Shown: positions 44,244-53,732, numbered from the stretch's first letter. The stretch is DNA of 64,000 bases from Dolichospermum sp. DET69 (GCA_017355425.1 CP070233.1:3389501-3453500); one strand, 5' to 3'. The notes: a model not told the origin generated them from the sequence alone. Program-made: numbers and translations.

Positions 44244-44789
44244 TCAGGGAAATTGTGAATCTTGTTGTTGCGAACTGTGTTTACATAAGTTCCGCAAGTT
44301 GCCAACAGATGATGTATTGGTATTGAGCGGATAGATTTTCTCAGGTGGTAAAATTATGAGCAAATTTTTTCTGTCAGCCGGTGAGGATGGAAAATTTGTG
44401 GATTTATAACGTTTCTGGGAAGACAATTTTTGACTGTTGCGAGCGCGTTGACTGGTTTTTGTGCTTTCTCTTGAATTTTGCAGTAGGTAGAAAATTACAA
44501 ACGAACCTGTAGAACAGCAGAAGATTACCGCCATTATTAACCACAGAGGTAGAGGATTACTAGTATCGGAAAATGTAGAAATAGTTGATTGTACAGGGAT
44601 AAATGGGGTTTCTTCTGGTTCTTTCTGTGGTACATAGCCAGTATAAATCAGTTGGTTATAGGCAAGAATTGTAACTCCTATAGGCGTTAGAAACAAACCC
44701 AAAAACCATATCCCACGGTAATTTCTCAATAGACTTACTAGAAATTTTCTAGTATTTTGATTTTTTTTTAACTCTTTTTCATTATCCAT
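44244..44789 (-). CDS. Two-helix membrane protein of unknown function
   Basis: A ~181-residue protein from the ATG at 44789 (MDNEKELKKNQN). Two membrane segments: WFLGLFLTPIGVTILAYNQL and LPLWLIMAVIFCCSTGSFVIFYLL. Between them is a ~35-residue Thr/Ser/Pro loop; the C-terminus is basic and Ser-rich and probably disordered. I do not recognise a family. It lies downstream of ddl in the opposite... same (minus) strand, after a 70-base gap to the ddl stop, so it is encoded after ddl. Confidence 0.6.
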   Translation of the reverse strand: MDNEKELKKNQNTRKFLVSLLRNYRGIWFLGLFLTPIGVTILAYNQLIYTGYVPQKEPEETPFIPVQSTISTFSDTSNPLPLWLIMAVIFCCSTGSFVIFYLLQNSRESTKTSQRARNSQKLSSQKRYKSTNFPSSPADRKNLLIILPPEKIYPLNTNTSSVGNLRNLCKHSSQQQDSQFP

Positions 44790-44891
44790 CACGTTAATCA
44801 TATCAATCACGCAAATCATAGTTATGGCAAGAGGAAAAATCCATATTTTTCCCCTTTTAACTTAATCCATTATATCCTCTCCCTAATCCCC

Positions 44892-45953
44892 TTAATTCAC
44901 TGGAGAATGTCTTTCAATTGCTAGTTGAATTAAATGATCTACTAATTGAGCAAAGGGTATCCCAGTATTAGCCCAGAGTTGAGGATACATACTTGTAGAG
45001 GTAAACCCTGGTAAGGTATTAATTTCATTGATGAAAATTTCTCCCGTAGCTTCGACATAGAAAAAGTCTACTCTAGATAACCCAGCCGCATCAACAGCCG
45101 CAAAAGCTTGTAAAGCCATGTCTTGAATTTGCCGTGCTACCACATCTGGTAGGTTGGCAGGAATAAATAAATCGGCTTTTCCTGGGGTATATTTAGTTTC
45201 ATAATCGTAAAAATCACTATCAAAAGTAATTTCACCAATAACGGAAGCTTTGGGGTTGTCGTTACCTAAAACTGCACATTCCACTTCTCTAGCTACAACT
45301 CCAGCTTCGACAATAATTCGTCTGTCATGAGTAGCTGCGTTATCTAAAGCTGCTTCTAATTCTGGACGCGATCTCACTTTGGTAATTCCCACCGATGAAC
45401 CTAGATTAGCAGGTTTGACAAAACAGGGATAGCCCAATGTGGCTTCAATTTCATCACATAGTTGAGGAAATACACAAGCATTTGACCAAACTTGCGCCCT
45501 CGTCACAGCTATATATTTTACTTGAGGTAATCCCACTTGGGCAAAGGCCATTTTCATGGCAATTTTATCCATTCCCACAGATGAACCCAATACCCCAGAT
45601 CCAACAAAGGGAACTTGCATTAAAGTTAGTAAACCTTGAATTGTGCCATCTTCTCCATTGGGTCCGTGAAGAATGGGAAACCAAAGATCAACTTTTGCTG
45701 TTTCTGTGGGAAATTGCCATAAATTAGGGGTTGTGGTGACGGGTTCTTGGGAAACACTAGATGTTAAAACTTGTTGCGCAACTTCTCCTGCTTGCCAAAC
45801 ACCATCTTTTTGAATATAGAAAGGTAAAACTTCGTATTTATCAGCATTATCTTCTAAACTGAGGGCATTAGCGATCGCCCGCGCAGAAATTATTGAAACT
45901 TCGTGTTCTCCAGAACGCCCACCAAACAGCAAACCCACCCGTAGCTTTGTCAT
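44892..45953 (-). CDS. ddl: D-alanine--D-alanine ligase
   Basis: An ATP-grasp ligase that makes the D-Ala-D-Ala dipeptide for peptidoglycan. 353 residues from the ATG at 45953 ([20 protein letters not shown]). Motifs: [49 protein letters not shown], and [21 protein letters not shown] with metal and substrate ligands. The frame is open to 46211, but the extra N-terminus comes from repeat DNA and is not conserved in type. Confidence 0.95.
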   Translation of the reverse strand: MTKLRVGLLFGGRSGEHEVSIISARAIANALSLEDNADKYEVLPFYIQKDGVWQAGEVAQQVLTSSVSQEPVTTTPNLWQFPTETAKVDLWFPILHGPNGEDGTIQGLLTLMQVPFVGSGVLGSSVGMDKIAMKMAFAQVGLPQVKYIAVTRAQVWSNACVFPQLCDEIEATLGYPCFVKPANLGSSVGITKVRSRPELEAALDNAATHDRRIIVEAGVVAREVECAVLGNDNPKASVIGEITFDSDFYDYETKYTPGKADLFIPANLPDVVARQIQDMALQAFAAVDAAGLSRVDFFYVEATGEIFINEINTLPGFTSTSMYPQLWANTGIPFAQLVDHLIQLAIERHSPVN

Positions 45954-46072
45954 TATCTTCTCTATCTCCACAGATTCGCAATTTCCATTATCACCACAGA
46001 AAGGGAATAGGCAGCAGAGTAGAGAGGGAATTTTTGTCAATACCTTAGCCAAATCAAAAAAATCATTGATTC

Positions 46073-46233
46073 CTAGTAGTCTGTCAAATAAATTTTGACG
46101 GATAAGAAACGAACCACGTATCTCTGACGAGACCGGAGGGATATAGGCACGAAGGACACGAAGGAAGAAGGAAGAAGGAAGAATCAAAATGGCAACGAAT
46201 GAACCCGTCAATTAGTTCTTGACAGACTACTAG
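46073..46233. mobile_element. MITE with CTAG target duplication
   Basis: Arms TAGTCTGTCAA and TTGACAGACTA are flanked by CTAG on both sides (46073-46076 and 46230-46233); inner TTGACGG/CCGTCAA also pair. The ~160-bp element has no coding capacity. CTAG-type duplication is typical of the IS5 family. It lies upstream of ddl and extends its frame artificially. Confidence 0.7.
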
Positions 46234-46320
46234 GTTGGGTTGTGGAACGTGAACGTTGGCGAAGCAATGGGACGAAACCCAACAAATACGTCGGGTTTCT
46301 CTTCGCTCAACCCGACCTAC
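46233..46320. repeat. GGTTGGG/CCCGACC-type repeat adjoining the MITE
   Basis: GGTTGGGTTGTGGAACG on the left and CTCAACCCGACCTACAC on the right, with the GAAGCAATGGGACGAAACCC core shared with 43118. Confidence 0.5.
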
Positions 46321-46382
46321 ACAAAAATGGCTAAGGTATTGACAAAAAAAGGTAATTTCTGTTGACAAACTTAAACAAAAAT

Positions 46383-46650
46383 ATTAATTATCCAGTCGTA
46401 ATATTGATGCACAGGAGTTTTTGGAATCTGCTTCTGGTGCTTTACAAAAAAATTCGATAAATGTTTTGAACGTTTAAAAATTGATGCTCATAAGTATTTT
46501 AATATAAAATCCCTCAAAGGTGAGTTATTAAGTTGTTATTATTGTCGCGTAGGTAACTATAGAGTTATTTACGAAATTAATGATCATTTAAAACTGGTAA
46601 CAATTATTTTGATTGCCCAGAGGAGTAAAGTTTATAAGACCTCGCGGTAA
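46383..46650 (+). pseudogene. RelE/ParE-family toxin, decayed
   Basis: Pieces of a RelE toxin lie in three frames: INYPVVIL (46383 on), DAQEFLESASGALQK, then KFDKCFERLKIDAHKYFN, LKGELLSCYYCRVGNYRVIYEI and VTIILIAQRSKVYK to a stop at 46648-46650. The second shift is a missing A in a run (A7 at 46446-46452, where A8 is needed). There is no ATG at the start. The last codons and stop come from the IS200/IS605-like remnant at 46636. No antitoxin gene is seen. Confidence 0.78.
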
Positions 46651-46688
46651 GCGTAAAACTCAGCGGCTTTAGCCCTGAGAGTGTCAAG
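46636..46688 (+). mobile_element. 53-bp minimal IS200/IS605-like element
   Basis: It begins AAGACCTCGCGGTAAGCG and ends CTGAGAGTGTCAAG, with a hairpin CTCAG-C-GGCT-TT-AGCC-CTGAG between. It has the same two ends as the 431-bp element at 15767 with the interior deleted, and follows TTTAT. Confidence 0.6.
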
Positions 46689-46773
46689 AGTAGATTGTGA
46701 CATTGTAACAAATTGGTTTATGCTGTAAACAGTGAAACGTTAAGAAACATTAAATTCTCTTCCCAGTATACTT

Positions 46774-48042
46774 ATGCAATGTATTGTTAATCGCCGCGAC
46801 CAGTTTTCAGCAGTTAGTCGGTATTGGTTCCCAGAACTGAGTGAAAGCGAGAATTTAGAGAAATTTGGACTTTACTCGAAATTTCCCGGACACGGACACA
46901 ACTATGTTTTATTCATCTCCATGATTGGGGAATTAGATGAATATGGTATGGTGCTGAACTTGTCTGATGTGAAACACGTTATTAAAGGGGAAATTACCGG
47001 ACAACTAGATTTCTCCTATCTCAATGATGTCTGGACAGAATTTCAAGAAACTCTCCCCACCACGGAAAATATCGCGCGGGTGATTTGGCAACGTTTAGCA
47101 CCCCATTTACCCTTGGTTCGCGTCCAGTTATTTGAACACCCTCAACTGTGGGCAGATTATCAGGGGGAAGGAAAACAAGCTGATTTAACTATTAGAACTC
47201 ATTTTAGTGCTGCTCACCGTCTTGCGCCTAATCTCAGTGTTGACAAGTATGGTAGATGTACGCAAACACACGGACATAACTATCATTTAGAAGTGACTGT
47301 ATCAGGAGAAATAAACTCACGCACTGGTATGGTTGTGGATGTCGCTGCTTTAAATCGAGTGATAGAAGATTATGTGGTGAAAATATTTGATCACTCTTGT
47401 GTAAATGAAGATATTCCTTATTTTGCCGATATTGTACCAACCACAGAAAATATTGTCCGTTACATTAATCATCTCCTAGAATCACCTATTGATGACTTAG
47501 GGGTGAAACTATCCAATGTTAAGTTGTTTGAAAGTCATCAACTCTGGGCAGACTATACTAGCAATGGGATGGAATCCTATCTCAATATTAGCACTCACTT
47601 TAGCGCGGCTCACAGATTAGCTCACCCTGATTTGAGTTTGGAAAAAAATACGGAAATTTATGGTAAATGCGCTCGTGTAAATGGCCATGGACATAATTAT
47701 CAACTAGAAGTAACTGTGAAGGGCGAAATTGATGCCGCTTCGGGAATGATTATTGATTTAGGGGCTTTAAATCAGGTAATTACAGATTATGTACTTGAGC
47801 CATTTGATCACACTTTTCTCAATAAAGATGTTGCTTTCTTTGGTAGGGTTGTACCAACAGCGGAAAATATTGCTCTTTATATTAGTAATACATTGCGATC
47901 GCCTATTCAAGAATTAGGAGCAACACTTTATAAAGTTAAACTCGTTGAAAGTCCTAATAACGCTTGTGAAATCTACACTACTGATTCTGAATCAACATCT
48001 GTTAATGCAGAAGTAATTCAACCAGTATTAGCAAGAGTTTAA
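46774..48042 (+). CDS. Triple-domain 6-pyruvoyl-tetrahydropterin/6-carboxytetrahydropterin synthase-like protein
   Basis: 422 residues containing three fused PTPS/QueD domains where the usual protein has one of 120-150. Each has the zinc-binding His pair: FPGHGHNYVLF (about 37-47), CTQTHGHNYHLEV and RVNGHGHNYQLEV. Each also has a TTENI or TAENI segment (PTTENIARVI, PTTENIVRYI, PTAENIALYI). The first domain lacks the HFSAAHRL start present in domains 2 and 3 (THFSAAHRLA), having DQFSAVSRYW, so its metal site may be incomplete. The protein may act in tetrahydropterin or queuosine-like metabolism; tgt is on the same contig but 46 kb away. Confidence 0.85.
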   Translation: MQCIVNRRDQFSAVSRYWFPELSESENLEKFGLYSKFPGHGHNYVLFISMIGELDEYGMVLNLSDVKHVIKGEITGQLDFSYLNDVWTEFQETLPTTENIARVIWQRLAPHLPLVRVQLFEHPQLWADYQGEGKQADLTIRTHFSAAHRLAPNLSVDKYGRCTQTHGHNYHLEVTVSGEINSRTGMVVDVAALNRVIEDYVVKIFDHSCVNEDIPYFADIVPTTENIVRYINHLLESPIDDLGVKLSNVKLFESHQLWADYTSNGMESYLNISTHFSAAHRLAHPDLSLEKNTEIYGKCARVNGHGHNYQLEVTVKGEIDAASGMIIDLGALNQVITDYVLEPFDHTFLNKDVAFFGRVVPTAENIALYISNTLRSPIQELGATLYKVKLVESPNNACEIYTTDSESTSVNAEVIQPVLARV

Positions 48043-48059
48043 AATCCTTCCTTCATGAC

Positions 48060-48137
48060 GTAGGGTGCGTTACGCTGGCGCTAACGCACCCTTGATAGAG
48101 CCTAGGGTGCGTTACGGCTATGGCTAACACACCCTAC
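48060..48137. repeat. GTAGGGTGCGTTA-type palindromic repeat (two units)
   Basis: GTAGGGTGCGTTACGC, its inverted form CTAACGCACCC, then a second TAGGGTGCGTTACGG with TAACACACCCTAC. The same family is at 55736-55819. The gap 48043-48233 contains nothing else. Confidence 0.65.
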
Positions 48138-48233
48138 AAATACTATAAATACTTAAAGGTTTCAAAATTCACATACTATTACTATATGTATATCTTCTTG
48201 TTTAGTGACTAGACATATAAAGGACTAATCAAT

Positions 48234-49211
48234 TTATGATCTAAAAGAATACCGACGACGAGCTAAATTGCGTAAATAGCGATAAATTAACCAAGCAAAA
48301 ATTCCTAACCAGAAATTTAGCAATATTTTCTCTAGTATAAACCAGAAAATTGTCCGCTCAAACAAAAGTTCCCACCGCAAAGGACTAATTTTTCTAGCGA
48401 GAATCAATAACCCAAATGCGGCATTTCCACCCAATAACAGCATTAATAACACTAATCCCCTTTGCCAAGTCCGAGCTAAGGATGTGTAGCCAGAAATTAA
48501 CAGTAAAGGACGTTTTCTCTGGAGTTTTCGCAGAAGTTGTTCCAACCGCCAAAATAGCCATAATAGTAAGGGGAAAAAACAGTAAGTAAGTAAATATATG
48601 GGCTGAGAAAATCTCCCAGACATAGATAAAATATTGACTAAAGCATGGAAAAAAACTGAATTTAACCAAGCTGTGAAAATCAAATTCCGAGATCGATTGG
48701 ATCTTCTACTAGCAGAAATATAAATGGCTAAAGCGTATCCCCAAGGGGCAGAAAACATAGCATGAACTGGCGTACCAATGCTACGTTCTAGAATTGAAGA
48801 TGTGCCATGAAATAGATAAATCCAAGTTTCTTCCGCAGTAAACCCTAAAGCTACAGCTATGGTAAATAAAAAAACAGTTGTAGCTCGCAAATAATAATGA
48901 CGTTGTAGATAGTAAATGGGGACAATAACTGCTACTAATTTACAACCTTCTTCAATGGGAGCGATCGCTAATATCTGTCGAAAAACGACACCAAAAAAAT
49001 GACGCTGTATCTGTTGCCAGTCTAAAACCCAGTTAGCGACAGTTTCCATGCGCCATTCCAGTCCAAGAGCCACAAAACCAGATATAGCCCCAATAATGAA
49101 TAAAACTAGTAGACTTAACAGAGGTGGAGCAGTAGGAGTTCTGCGGTAGTAAAACCACAACAACAGCAGCGGGGGAATAACTGCCCATAGGACTAAAGAT
49201 AAATTAGCCAC
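48234..49211 (-). CDS. PrsW-family intramembrane metalloprotease
   Basis: A 325-residue, multi-pass membrane protein. Glutamate-zinc protease motifs: APIEEGCKLVAV (EExxK), TAEETWIYLFHG, and His-containing helices RSIGTPVHAMFSAPWGYAL and FFHALVN. PrsW relatives cleave membrane proteins such as anti-sigma factors. The start overlaps by 8 bases the stop of the methyltransferase gene upstream, so the two are translated in tandem. Confidence 0.85.
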   Translation of the reverse strand: MANLSLVLWAVIPPLLLLWFYYRRTPTAPPLLSLLVLFIIGAISGFVALGLEWRMETVANWVLDWQQIQRHFFGVVFRQILAIAPIEEGCKLVAVIVPIYYLQRHYYLRATTVFLFTIAVALGFTAEETWIYLFHGTSSILERSIGTPVHAMFSAPWGYALAIYISASRRSNRSRNLIFTAWLNSVFFHALVNILSMSGRFSQPIYLLTYCFFPLLLWLFWRLEQLLRKLQRKRPLLLISGYTSLARTWQRGLVLLMLLLGGNAAFGLLILARKISPLRWELLFERTIFWFILEKILLNFWLGIFAWLIYRYLRNLARRRYSFRS

Positions 49212-50124
49212 TTACCTGAGCTATAACTGTCCGGTGACGCGGACTATTGCTAGTAATAGTAGGAGTTTGGAAACCTGCCCCAATCAGGGCCTGTTCGATA
49301 TCCAAACTGAAATATTCATCTAAATAAGGTTCGGTGCTTTTGAGCAGCGTGAATACATAGGTTGGCATTTTTTTATAAATTTCCGATTTGGGATTCATGT
49401 CCATAATTGCTAAGTGGCCACCGGGACGCAAGATACGTCTAGCTTCAGCAAAAATTTGATGAGCTGCTGACTGGGGTAATTCATGACACATCAGAAAAAT
49501 CGAAACCAAATCAAATGTTGCATCTGCTAGGCCTGTAGATTCAGCTTGGGCATGAACCCAGTTGATATTTGCTTGACGTTCTTGGCTGCGATAGTTAGCT
49601 ACGGCTAAGAAGTAAGGAGATAAGTCTAAACCTGTAATTTGGGCTTGGGGGTACACTTCCTGGAGGGCAAAGGTACTCATACCCACACTACACCCTAAAT
49701 CTATAATATCTTGTGGCTGCTCAAAAATAGAATTTTTCAGGATATCGTGAAAGCTTTGGCGGAGTTTAGCATCTCCTTGGCTTTCAGTTTCCTGCCAAAT
49801 TTTAGCATGGACAGCACGAGCCGCAGATTCTACTTCACAAGCCGCTTGCCAACTAAGATTTCCGGTTTCGTAGGCGTGGAATGAAGTAACGTAGTAATCT
49901 GGATAGTTGAGGTCAGGATTTTGGACTTGAGCGAAATCGCTAGACCAATCACGAGCCTGGAGTTTCTCTGCTTCCTTTGTCCAAAACACACCAATTTCTT
50001 CAGCCCGTTTAATCATCATTTGTCTAGCTTGATGTTTAGCAAAATTGGCTAAGGGTTTAATAGCCAAAATACCATTGACAAAGCGGGAAGCTAAATCAGT
50101 CTCAGTCTTGATAGTAGTAGTCAT
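49204..50124 (-). CDS. Class I SAM-dependent methyltransferase
   Basis: 306 residues. The Rossmann motifs are IIDLGCSVGMSTFAL (motif I), ITGLDLSPYFLAVANYR, ATFDLVSIFLMCHELPQSA and ILRPGGHLAIMDMNPKS. The N-terminal ~140 residues (FVNGILAIKPLANFAKHQARQMM) form a helical cap seen in several cyanobacterial methyltransferases. The substrate is unknown. It overlaps the PrsW-like gene and follows a CRP-family regulator by 111 bases. Confidence 0.88.
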   Translation of the reverse strand: MTTTIKTETDLASRFVNGILAIKPLANFAKHQARQMMIKRAEEIGVFWTKEAEKLQARDWSSDFAQVQNPDLNYPDYYVTSFHAYETGNLSWQAACEVESAARAVHAKIWQETESQGDAKLRQSFHDILKNSIFEQPQDIIDLGCSVGMSTFALQEVYPQAQITGLDLSPYFLAVANYRSQERQANINWVHAQAESTGLADATFDLVSIFLMCHELPQSAAHQIFAEARRILRPGGHLAIMDMNPKSEIYKKMPTYVFTLLKSTEPYLDEYFSLDIEQALIGAGFQTPTITSNSPRHRTVIAQVSG

Positions 50125-50235
50125 AAATCAATTTTCTTGTGGACACTCTTTTTAACTTATGACATTTTTACGGGATTTGAGTTGATATCTGGTTTAATTT
50201 AGCATTTTTTTCAATGTTTCTACTCTGTCAAAAGA

Positions 50236-50919
50236 TTAGAGTTTGGTCGCTAAAACCACGAGTTGTTTATAGTTAATTAGATCAATGGTGTTGTTAGCAG
50301 TATCAATGTTAATCCATCCTTTTTCGGAGAGTTTTTCCATGATTTTAGTGGTTTCTTCCCAGGTGATTTCTGTCACTTCTGCCAAATCTTTCCGGGAAAT
50401 ATGAAAAATTTGCTTGCCTTGCTCTGATTCTTGACCATAACTATCGGCTAAACTAACTAGAGTATGGGCGAGTTTAACCGCAGGTGGTGACAAACGCATT
50501 TGTAACCGGAGGTTAATTTGCCGGACTCGTCGAACCATCATTTGTAACATCCGATGATGTAACTGTGGATCTTTAAACAAGATTTGAATAAAACGCTCTC
50601 GAGAAACACTGAGTAATTTTACTTCTGAAAGAGAAATAACGTCTGTTGACCGTGGAGATTCATCTAAAACGGCCATTTCTCCAAAGAAATCACCAGCGCC
50701 TAGAATTGCTATGGCAATAGATTCATCCCCTTTGTTCCATCGGACTTTTACCCAACCAGAAACAATCAAGTAAACTGCATTACCCCAAGCATCTTCCATT
50801 AAAACAACCCGTTCCGAGGGGTAATCATGTTCAGTTGCTATGTTGAATAGCCATTCTATAGTTTGTGGACTGGCTGTACTTAGCAATGGAAAGGTATCAC
50901 TAACAATATCTATTTTCAT
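50236..50919 (-). CDS. Crp/Fnr-family transcriptional regulator
   Basis: 227 residues from the ATG at 50919 (MKIDIVSDTFPLLS). N-terminal cyclic-nucleotide-binding fold: VYLIVSGWVKVRW, FFGEMAVLDESPRSTDVISLSEV (the phosphate-binding-cassette-like site), a long dimer helix, and a C-terminal Crp-type helix-turn-helix (ISRKDLAEVTEITWEETTKIMEKLSEKGWI). The frame is open to 50976. The effector is not predictable. It is close upstream of the methyltransferase/PrsW pair and may share their transcript. Confidence 0.88.
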   Translation of the reverse strand: MKIDIVSDTFPLLSTASPQTIEWLFNIATEHDYPSERVVLMEDAWGNAVYLIVSGWVKVRWNKGDESIAIAILGAGDFFGEMAVLDESPRSTDVISLSEVKLLSVSRERFIQILFKDPQLHHRMLQMMVRRVRQINLRLQMRLSPPAVKLAHTLVSLADSYGQESEQGKQIFHISRKDLAEVTEITWEETTKIMEKLSEKGWINIDTANNTIDLINYKQLVVLATKL

Positions 50920-51101
50920 GGATATACGTATGAAATGATTGCAAGTAGGGAACAGGTGACAATTAAACAATGACAATTATCAATGACCCATTACCAGCCT
51001 AAACTAGATCACTAGCAATTTGGGGGAATTCCAAGTTTTTACTGATATAAAGCTATTTTTATACTTTGTATTGTGGGTGTGAGAAAAAAATATTGTTACA
51101 G

Positions 51102-52289
51102 TTAATTCTCAATTCTCAGAGTTTGGGCTGCAAGATAAACTTTTGTCCATTCACCTAGAACTTGATGGGTTTTGAGTTGTAGCTGTTGGGCGATCGCTTC
51201 TATGGAGTTACCGGCTTTGCGGAGGTTGAGGATTTGTTGTCCTAAAGGGGTGATTTTTTCTGGAAGTTCCTGCCACTTGGTTTCTGTTAGTCCTAGATTA
51301 TGTTCTTCTAAGGAGGTGGATAGCCAGTTATCAATTAGTTCTGATTGGCCTTTGATGGCAAAGACTCGCACGGCATGATAACTGAGTTTTTCCCGCAGAC
51401 GATATACTTCTTTGATAGGTTTGTTGAGTTGTTTGGCAATTTCTTCTTGGGATTTGCCTTGGAGATATAAGCGCAACCAATCTACTGCTAGTTGTCCAAT
51501 ATTTTCTAATAAATATTTTTCAAATTCTTGCTGTACGCGTTGACGGTTAGCTTGTTGTTCTTCTAGCTGTTGGGTTTCTTGATATTTAGCGATCGCTTGA
51601 TTATCAACTAAGTTAATCGGACTATCGTTATTTTCTGCCAGAATTTCTTCAGAAACAAGTCTAACTAATTCACTGCTAGGTACTTGTGTTAAACCTCCTC
51701 GCTGAATTCGCCGCAGGTAGTTAACAAAGCGGTACATTAATATTGGTTGATTACGAACTGGGCGTAAACAATATTCTTCGACGCTGGCAAATAACAACGT
51801 ATCCCGCAATCTTTTGTCCGTTGTCAATGCGGCAATCTGCTTCATTTGTTGTTGAATATAGGAATCACTTTGGAGTAGTTCTTGGAGGACTTCTTGGAGG
51901 ACATCAATTACACTCCGTTGGCGATCGCGGCTGAGAGATATCCAAGTCTGAATTTTATTTCTAATAGCAACAACACTAGCCAACCGGCTAATAAGTTGAC
52001 GATAAGCCCTTTCTCTGCCCATACTTAAATAGCGTTTATGCAGAATTCGCCAGCGATATTCCATTGCTTGTTCAGCAATTGCGAGTTCTTTCGGGTTAAG
52101 TAAATCAAATCGTTCTAAATCTACGCCCAAAAGCCAGGTAACAATACTTTGTCTAGTAGCCTGACTTTGTTCTGGACATTCTGTGGTTAGTCGCTGTTGC
52201 CAATATTCAGCTAAATTTGCCCCATATTCTGTCATAGCGATATTGCGCTCCTCGAAACTCTGTTGTAAAGTTGGCATCACAATCGCCAT
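51102..52289 (-). CDS. hetZ: HetZ-like heterocyst differentiation protein
   Basis: A 395-residue helical protein resembling HetZ of Anabaena, an early factor in heterocyst differentiation acting with HetR-regulated genes. Features: MPTLQQSFEERNIAMTEYGANLAEYWQQ, YRWRILHKRYLSMGRERAYRQLISRLAS, SLSRDRQRSVIDVLQEVLQELLQ, then a C-terminal helix-turn-helix-like part (GKSQEEIAKQLNKPIKEVYRLREKLSYHAVRVFAIKGQSELI). Whether it is HetZ itself or one of its paralogues cannot be decided from the gene alone; a PatU-type gene is not adjacent. If correct it marks the host as a heterocyst-former. Confidence 0.72.
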   Translation of the reverse strand: MAIVMPTLQQSFEERNIAMTEYGANLAEYWQQRLTTECPEQSQATRQSIVTWLLGVDLERFDLLNPKELAIAEQAMEYRWRILHKRYLSMGRERAYRQLISRLASVVAIRNKIQTWISLSRDRQRSVIDVLQEVLQELLQSDSYIQQQMKQIAALTTDKRLRDTLLFASVEEYCLRPVRNQPILMYRFVNYLRRIQRGGLTQVPSSELVRLVSEEILAENNDSPINLVDNQAIAKYQETQQLEEQQANRQRVQQEFEKYLLENIGQLAVDWLRLYLQGKSQEEIAKQLNKPIKEVYRLREKLSYHAVRVFAIKGQSELIDNWLSTSLEEHNLGLTETKWQELPEKITPLGQQILNLRKAGNSIEAIAQQLQLKTHQVLGEWTKVYLAAQTLRIEN

Positions 52290-52445
52290 TTTTATTAATA
52301 TATGGAACTGGTCATTTATCTAGGATAAATATCTTTTCCTGACAAAAAGAATCATTATTTAAGACGTAGTTTTCTATTGATAAGTTGCCAATTTTCGGGA
52401 AATTGTCTGAAAATCTGAATTAATTGATAAATTTGGCAACTATAA

Positions 52446-52850
52446 GAGGATGTTTTAAAAGTCCCTGATGATGTATCAAATATTTATTACCCCCCCTTAA
52501 TCCCCCTGACAAGTGTAGGTTTTTTACATTGTTTTGAGGATAAGACTTGGTGGACAAGGTAGACAAGGTGACAAGGGAGGAAAACCGCACAAATGAATGT
52601 ATAATTAGTAACAAAACAATCCATGAATTGAGTATTTTGTGGATAAAATCCTCCTTGTCTACTATCCTTCCTTGTCTTCCCGGTCTTGCCTTTACAGAGA
52701 ATATTAAAAACCTACACCTGTCAGCCTTAATCCCCCCGATGTATTGGGGGGAAACAAGAAAATCTAGTCCCCTCCCCAACACATCGGGGAGGGTTAGGGT
52801 GGGGTATAACTGTGATAAAAATTACAGAATAATACTTTTAAAACAACCTC
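52446..52850. mobile_element. GAGG-TIR MITE, second copy, with nested element
   Basis: Ends GAGGATGTTTTAAAAGTCCC and CTTTTAAAACAACCTC are flanked by TAA (52443-52445 and 52851-52853). Inside, 52507-52724 is another palindromic element (TGACAAGTGTAGGTTTTT and its near inverse AAAAACCTACACCTGTCA), flanked by CCTTAATCCCCC direct repeats (52495-52506 and 52725-52736). The remaining interior is C-rich repeat like that of the copy at 2444. An apparent frame from 52547 to 52987 is non-genic. Confidence 0.75.
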
Positions 52851-53035
52851 TAAGACTAATATATAAATTCCTGACTTTAATTTCTACAAATCAAAAACCT
52901 GACATAATTAGCTTTAAGCCTACTTTGAATGGTAAATATTTATTGTCGTTTATCTGTACTTCAATATTAAATTTAGTGATTTACTAGAATAGAACAACTC
53001 CTAATTGATTCGTTATTTCAGATAATACTATAAAT

Positions 53036-53172
53036 CAATACAGTGCAGTTAAGAATTTTTTCTTCCCTGGTGCGTCCTCTGCGTCTAGAGCGTTATGCCT
53101 ACGGCTCCCGTAAGGGATAGGTTAAAAAAAATGAATTTCACAAAGAATTTGAAACTTAACTGAACCGTATTG
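53036..53172. repeat. 137-bp inverted-repeat element
   Basis: CAATACAGTGCAGTTAAG at the left and CTTAACTGAACCGTATTG at the right are imperfect terminal inverted repeats. The interior contains GCGTCCTCTGCGTC and CGGCTCCCGTAAGGG sequence. It lies between the MITE and ccmK4. 53173-53293 shows nothing to name. Confidence 0.6.
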
Positions 53173-53293
53173 GATCAGAAGGATACCATGACGGAGATCA
53201 CTAAACCTCAGTTAACTTCCAGTTGTAATATCCGTGATCAGAATTTAGGAGACAGTAGCCCAGGAATAAATTCTTACCAATCACTAATTGAAA

Positions 53294-53644
53294 TTAACCT
53301 CTATTAGAGGGAGCAATAATGGGATTTTCTACCGAGTCTCGATACTGTTGAACGTCTGCTGTGTAAGCAATTGGCAAGACAGCTTCTACGTTTTCATGAG
53401 GACGCGCAATAATTACCCAAGATTCGAGAGTACCACCGTGAACCTTTTCCACAGCGTCTATACCGGCAGCCATAGCGGCTTTGACTTCGGAAACGTCACC
53501 ACGAATATTGACTGTAAAGCGGGCGCTACCAACTCGGATATAACCAACGAGGGTAACTCGACCGGCTTTTACCATTGCGTCTGCTGCTGCGAGGACAGCG
53601 GGAAAACCCTTGGTTTCTAATGATCCAACAGCCTGTAGTGACAT
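53294..53644 (-). CDS. ccmK4: Carboxysome shell protein CcmK4-like
   Basis: A 116-residue bacterial-microcompartment (BMC) hexamer protein of the carboxysome shell. It has [47 protein letters not shown], and [14 protein letters not shown]. Within the pore-lining region GSARFT resembles CcmK4. It follows the ccmK3-like gene by 88 bases in the same direction, the arrangement of the ccmK3-ccmK4 satellite locus. Confidence 0.86.
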   Translation of the reverse strand: MSLQAVGSLETKGFPAVLAAADAMVKAGRVTLVGYIRVGSARFTVNIRGDVSEVKAAMAAGIDAVEKVHGGTLESWVIIARPHENVEAVLPIAYTADVQQYRDSVENPIIAPSNRG

Positions 53645-53732
53645 TTTTAATCTCCTGTTATGAATATAAAGTTATAGGTTGCTACAAATTATGTTTATGA
53701 AGGGATGCTTCAATTTTTGATAGCGAACTTAC

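Noticed and set aside
45954-46211. N-terminal extension of ddl ([16 protein letters not shown] and on)
   Set aside because: It is encoded by MITE and repeat DNA; the conserved ligase start [12 protein letters not shown] lies at 45953.
52547-52987. 146-residue open frame on the plus strand
   Set aside because: It lies within nested MITEs and their flanks, has no domain pattern and no ribosome binding site.
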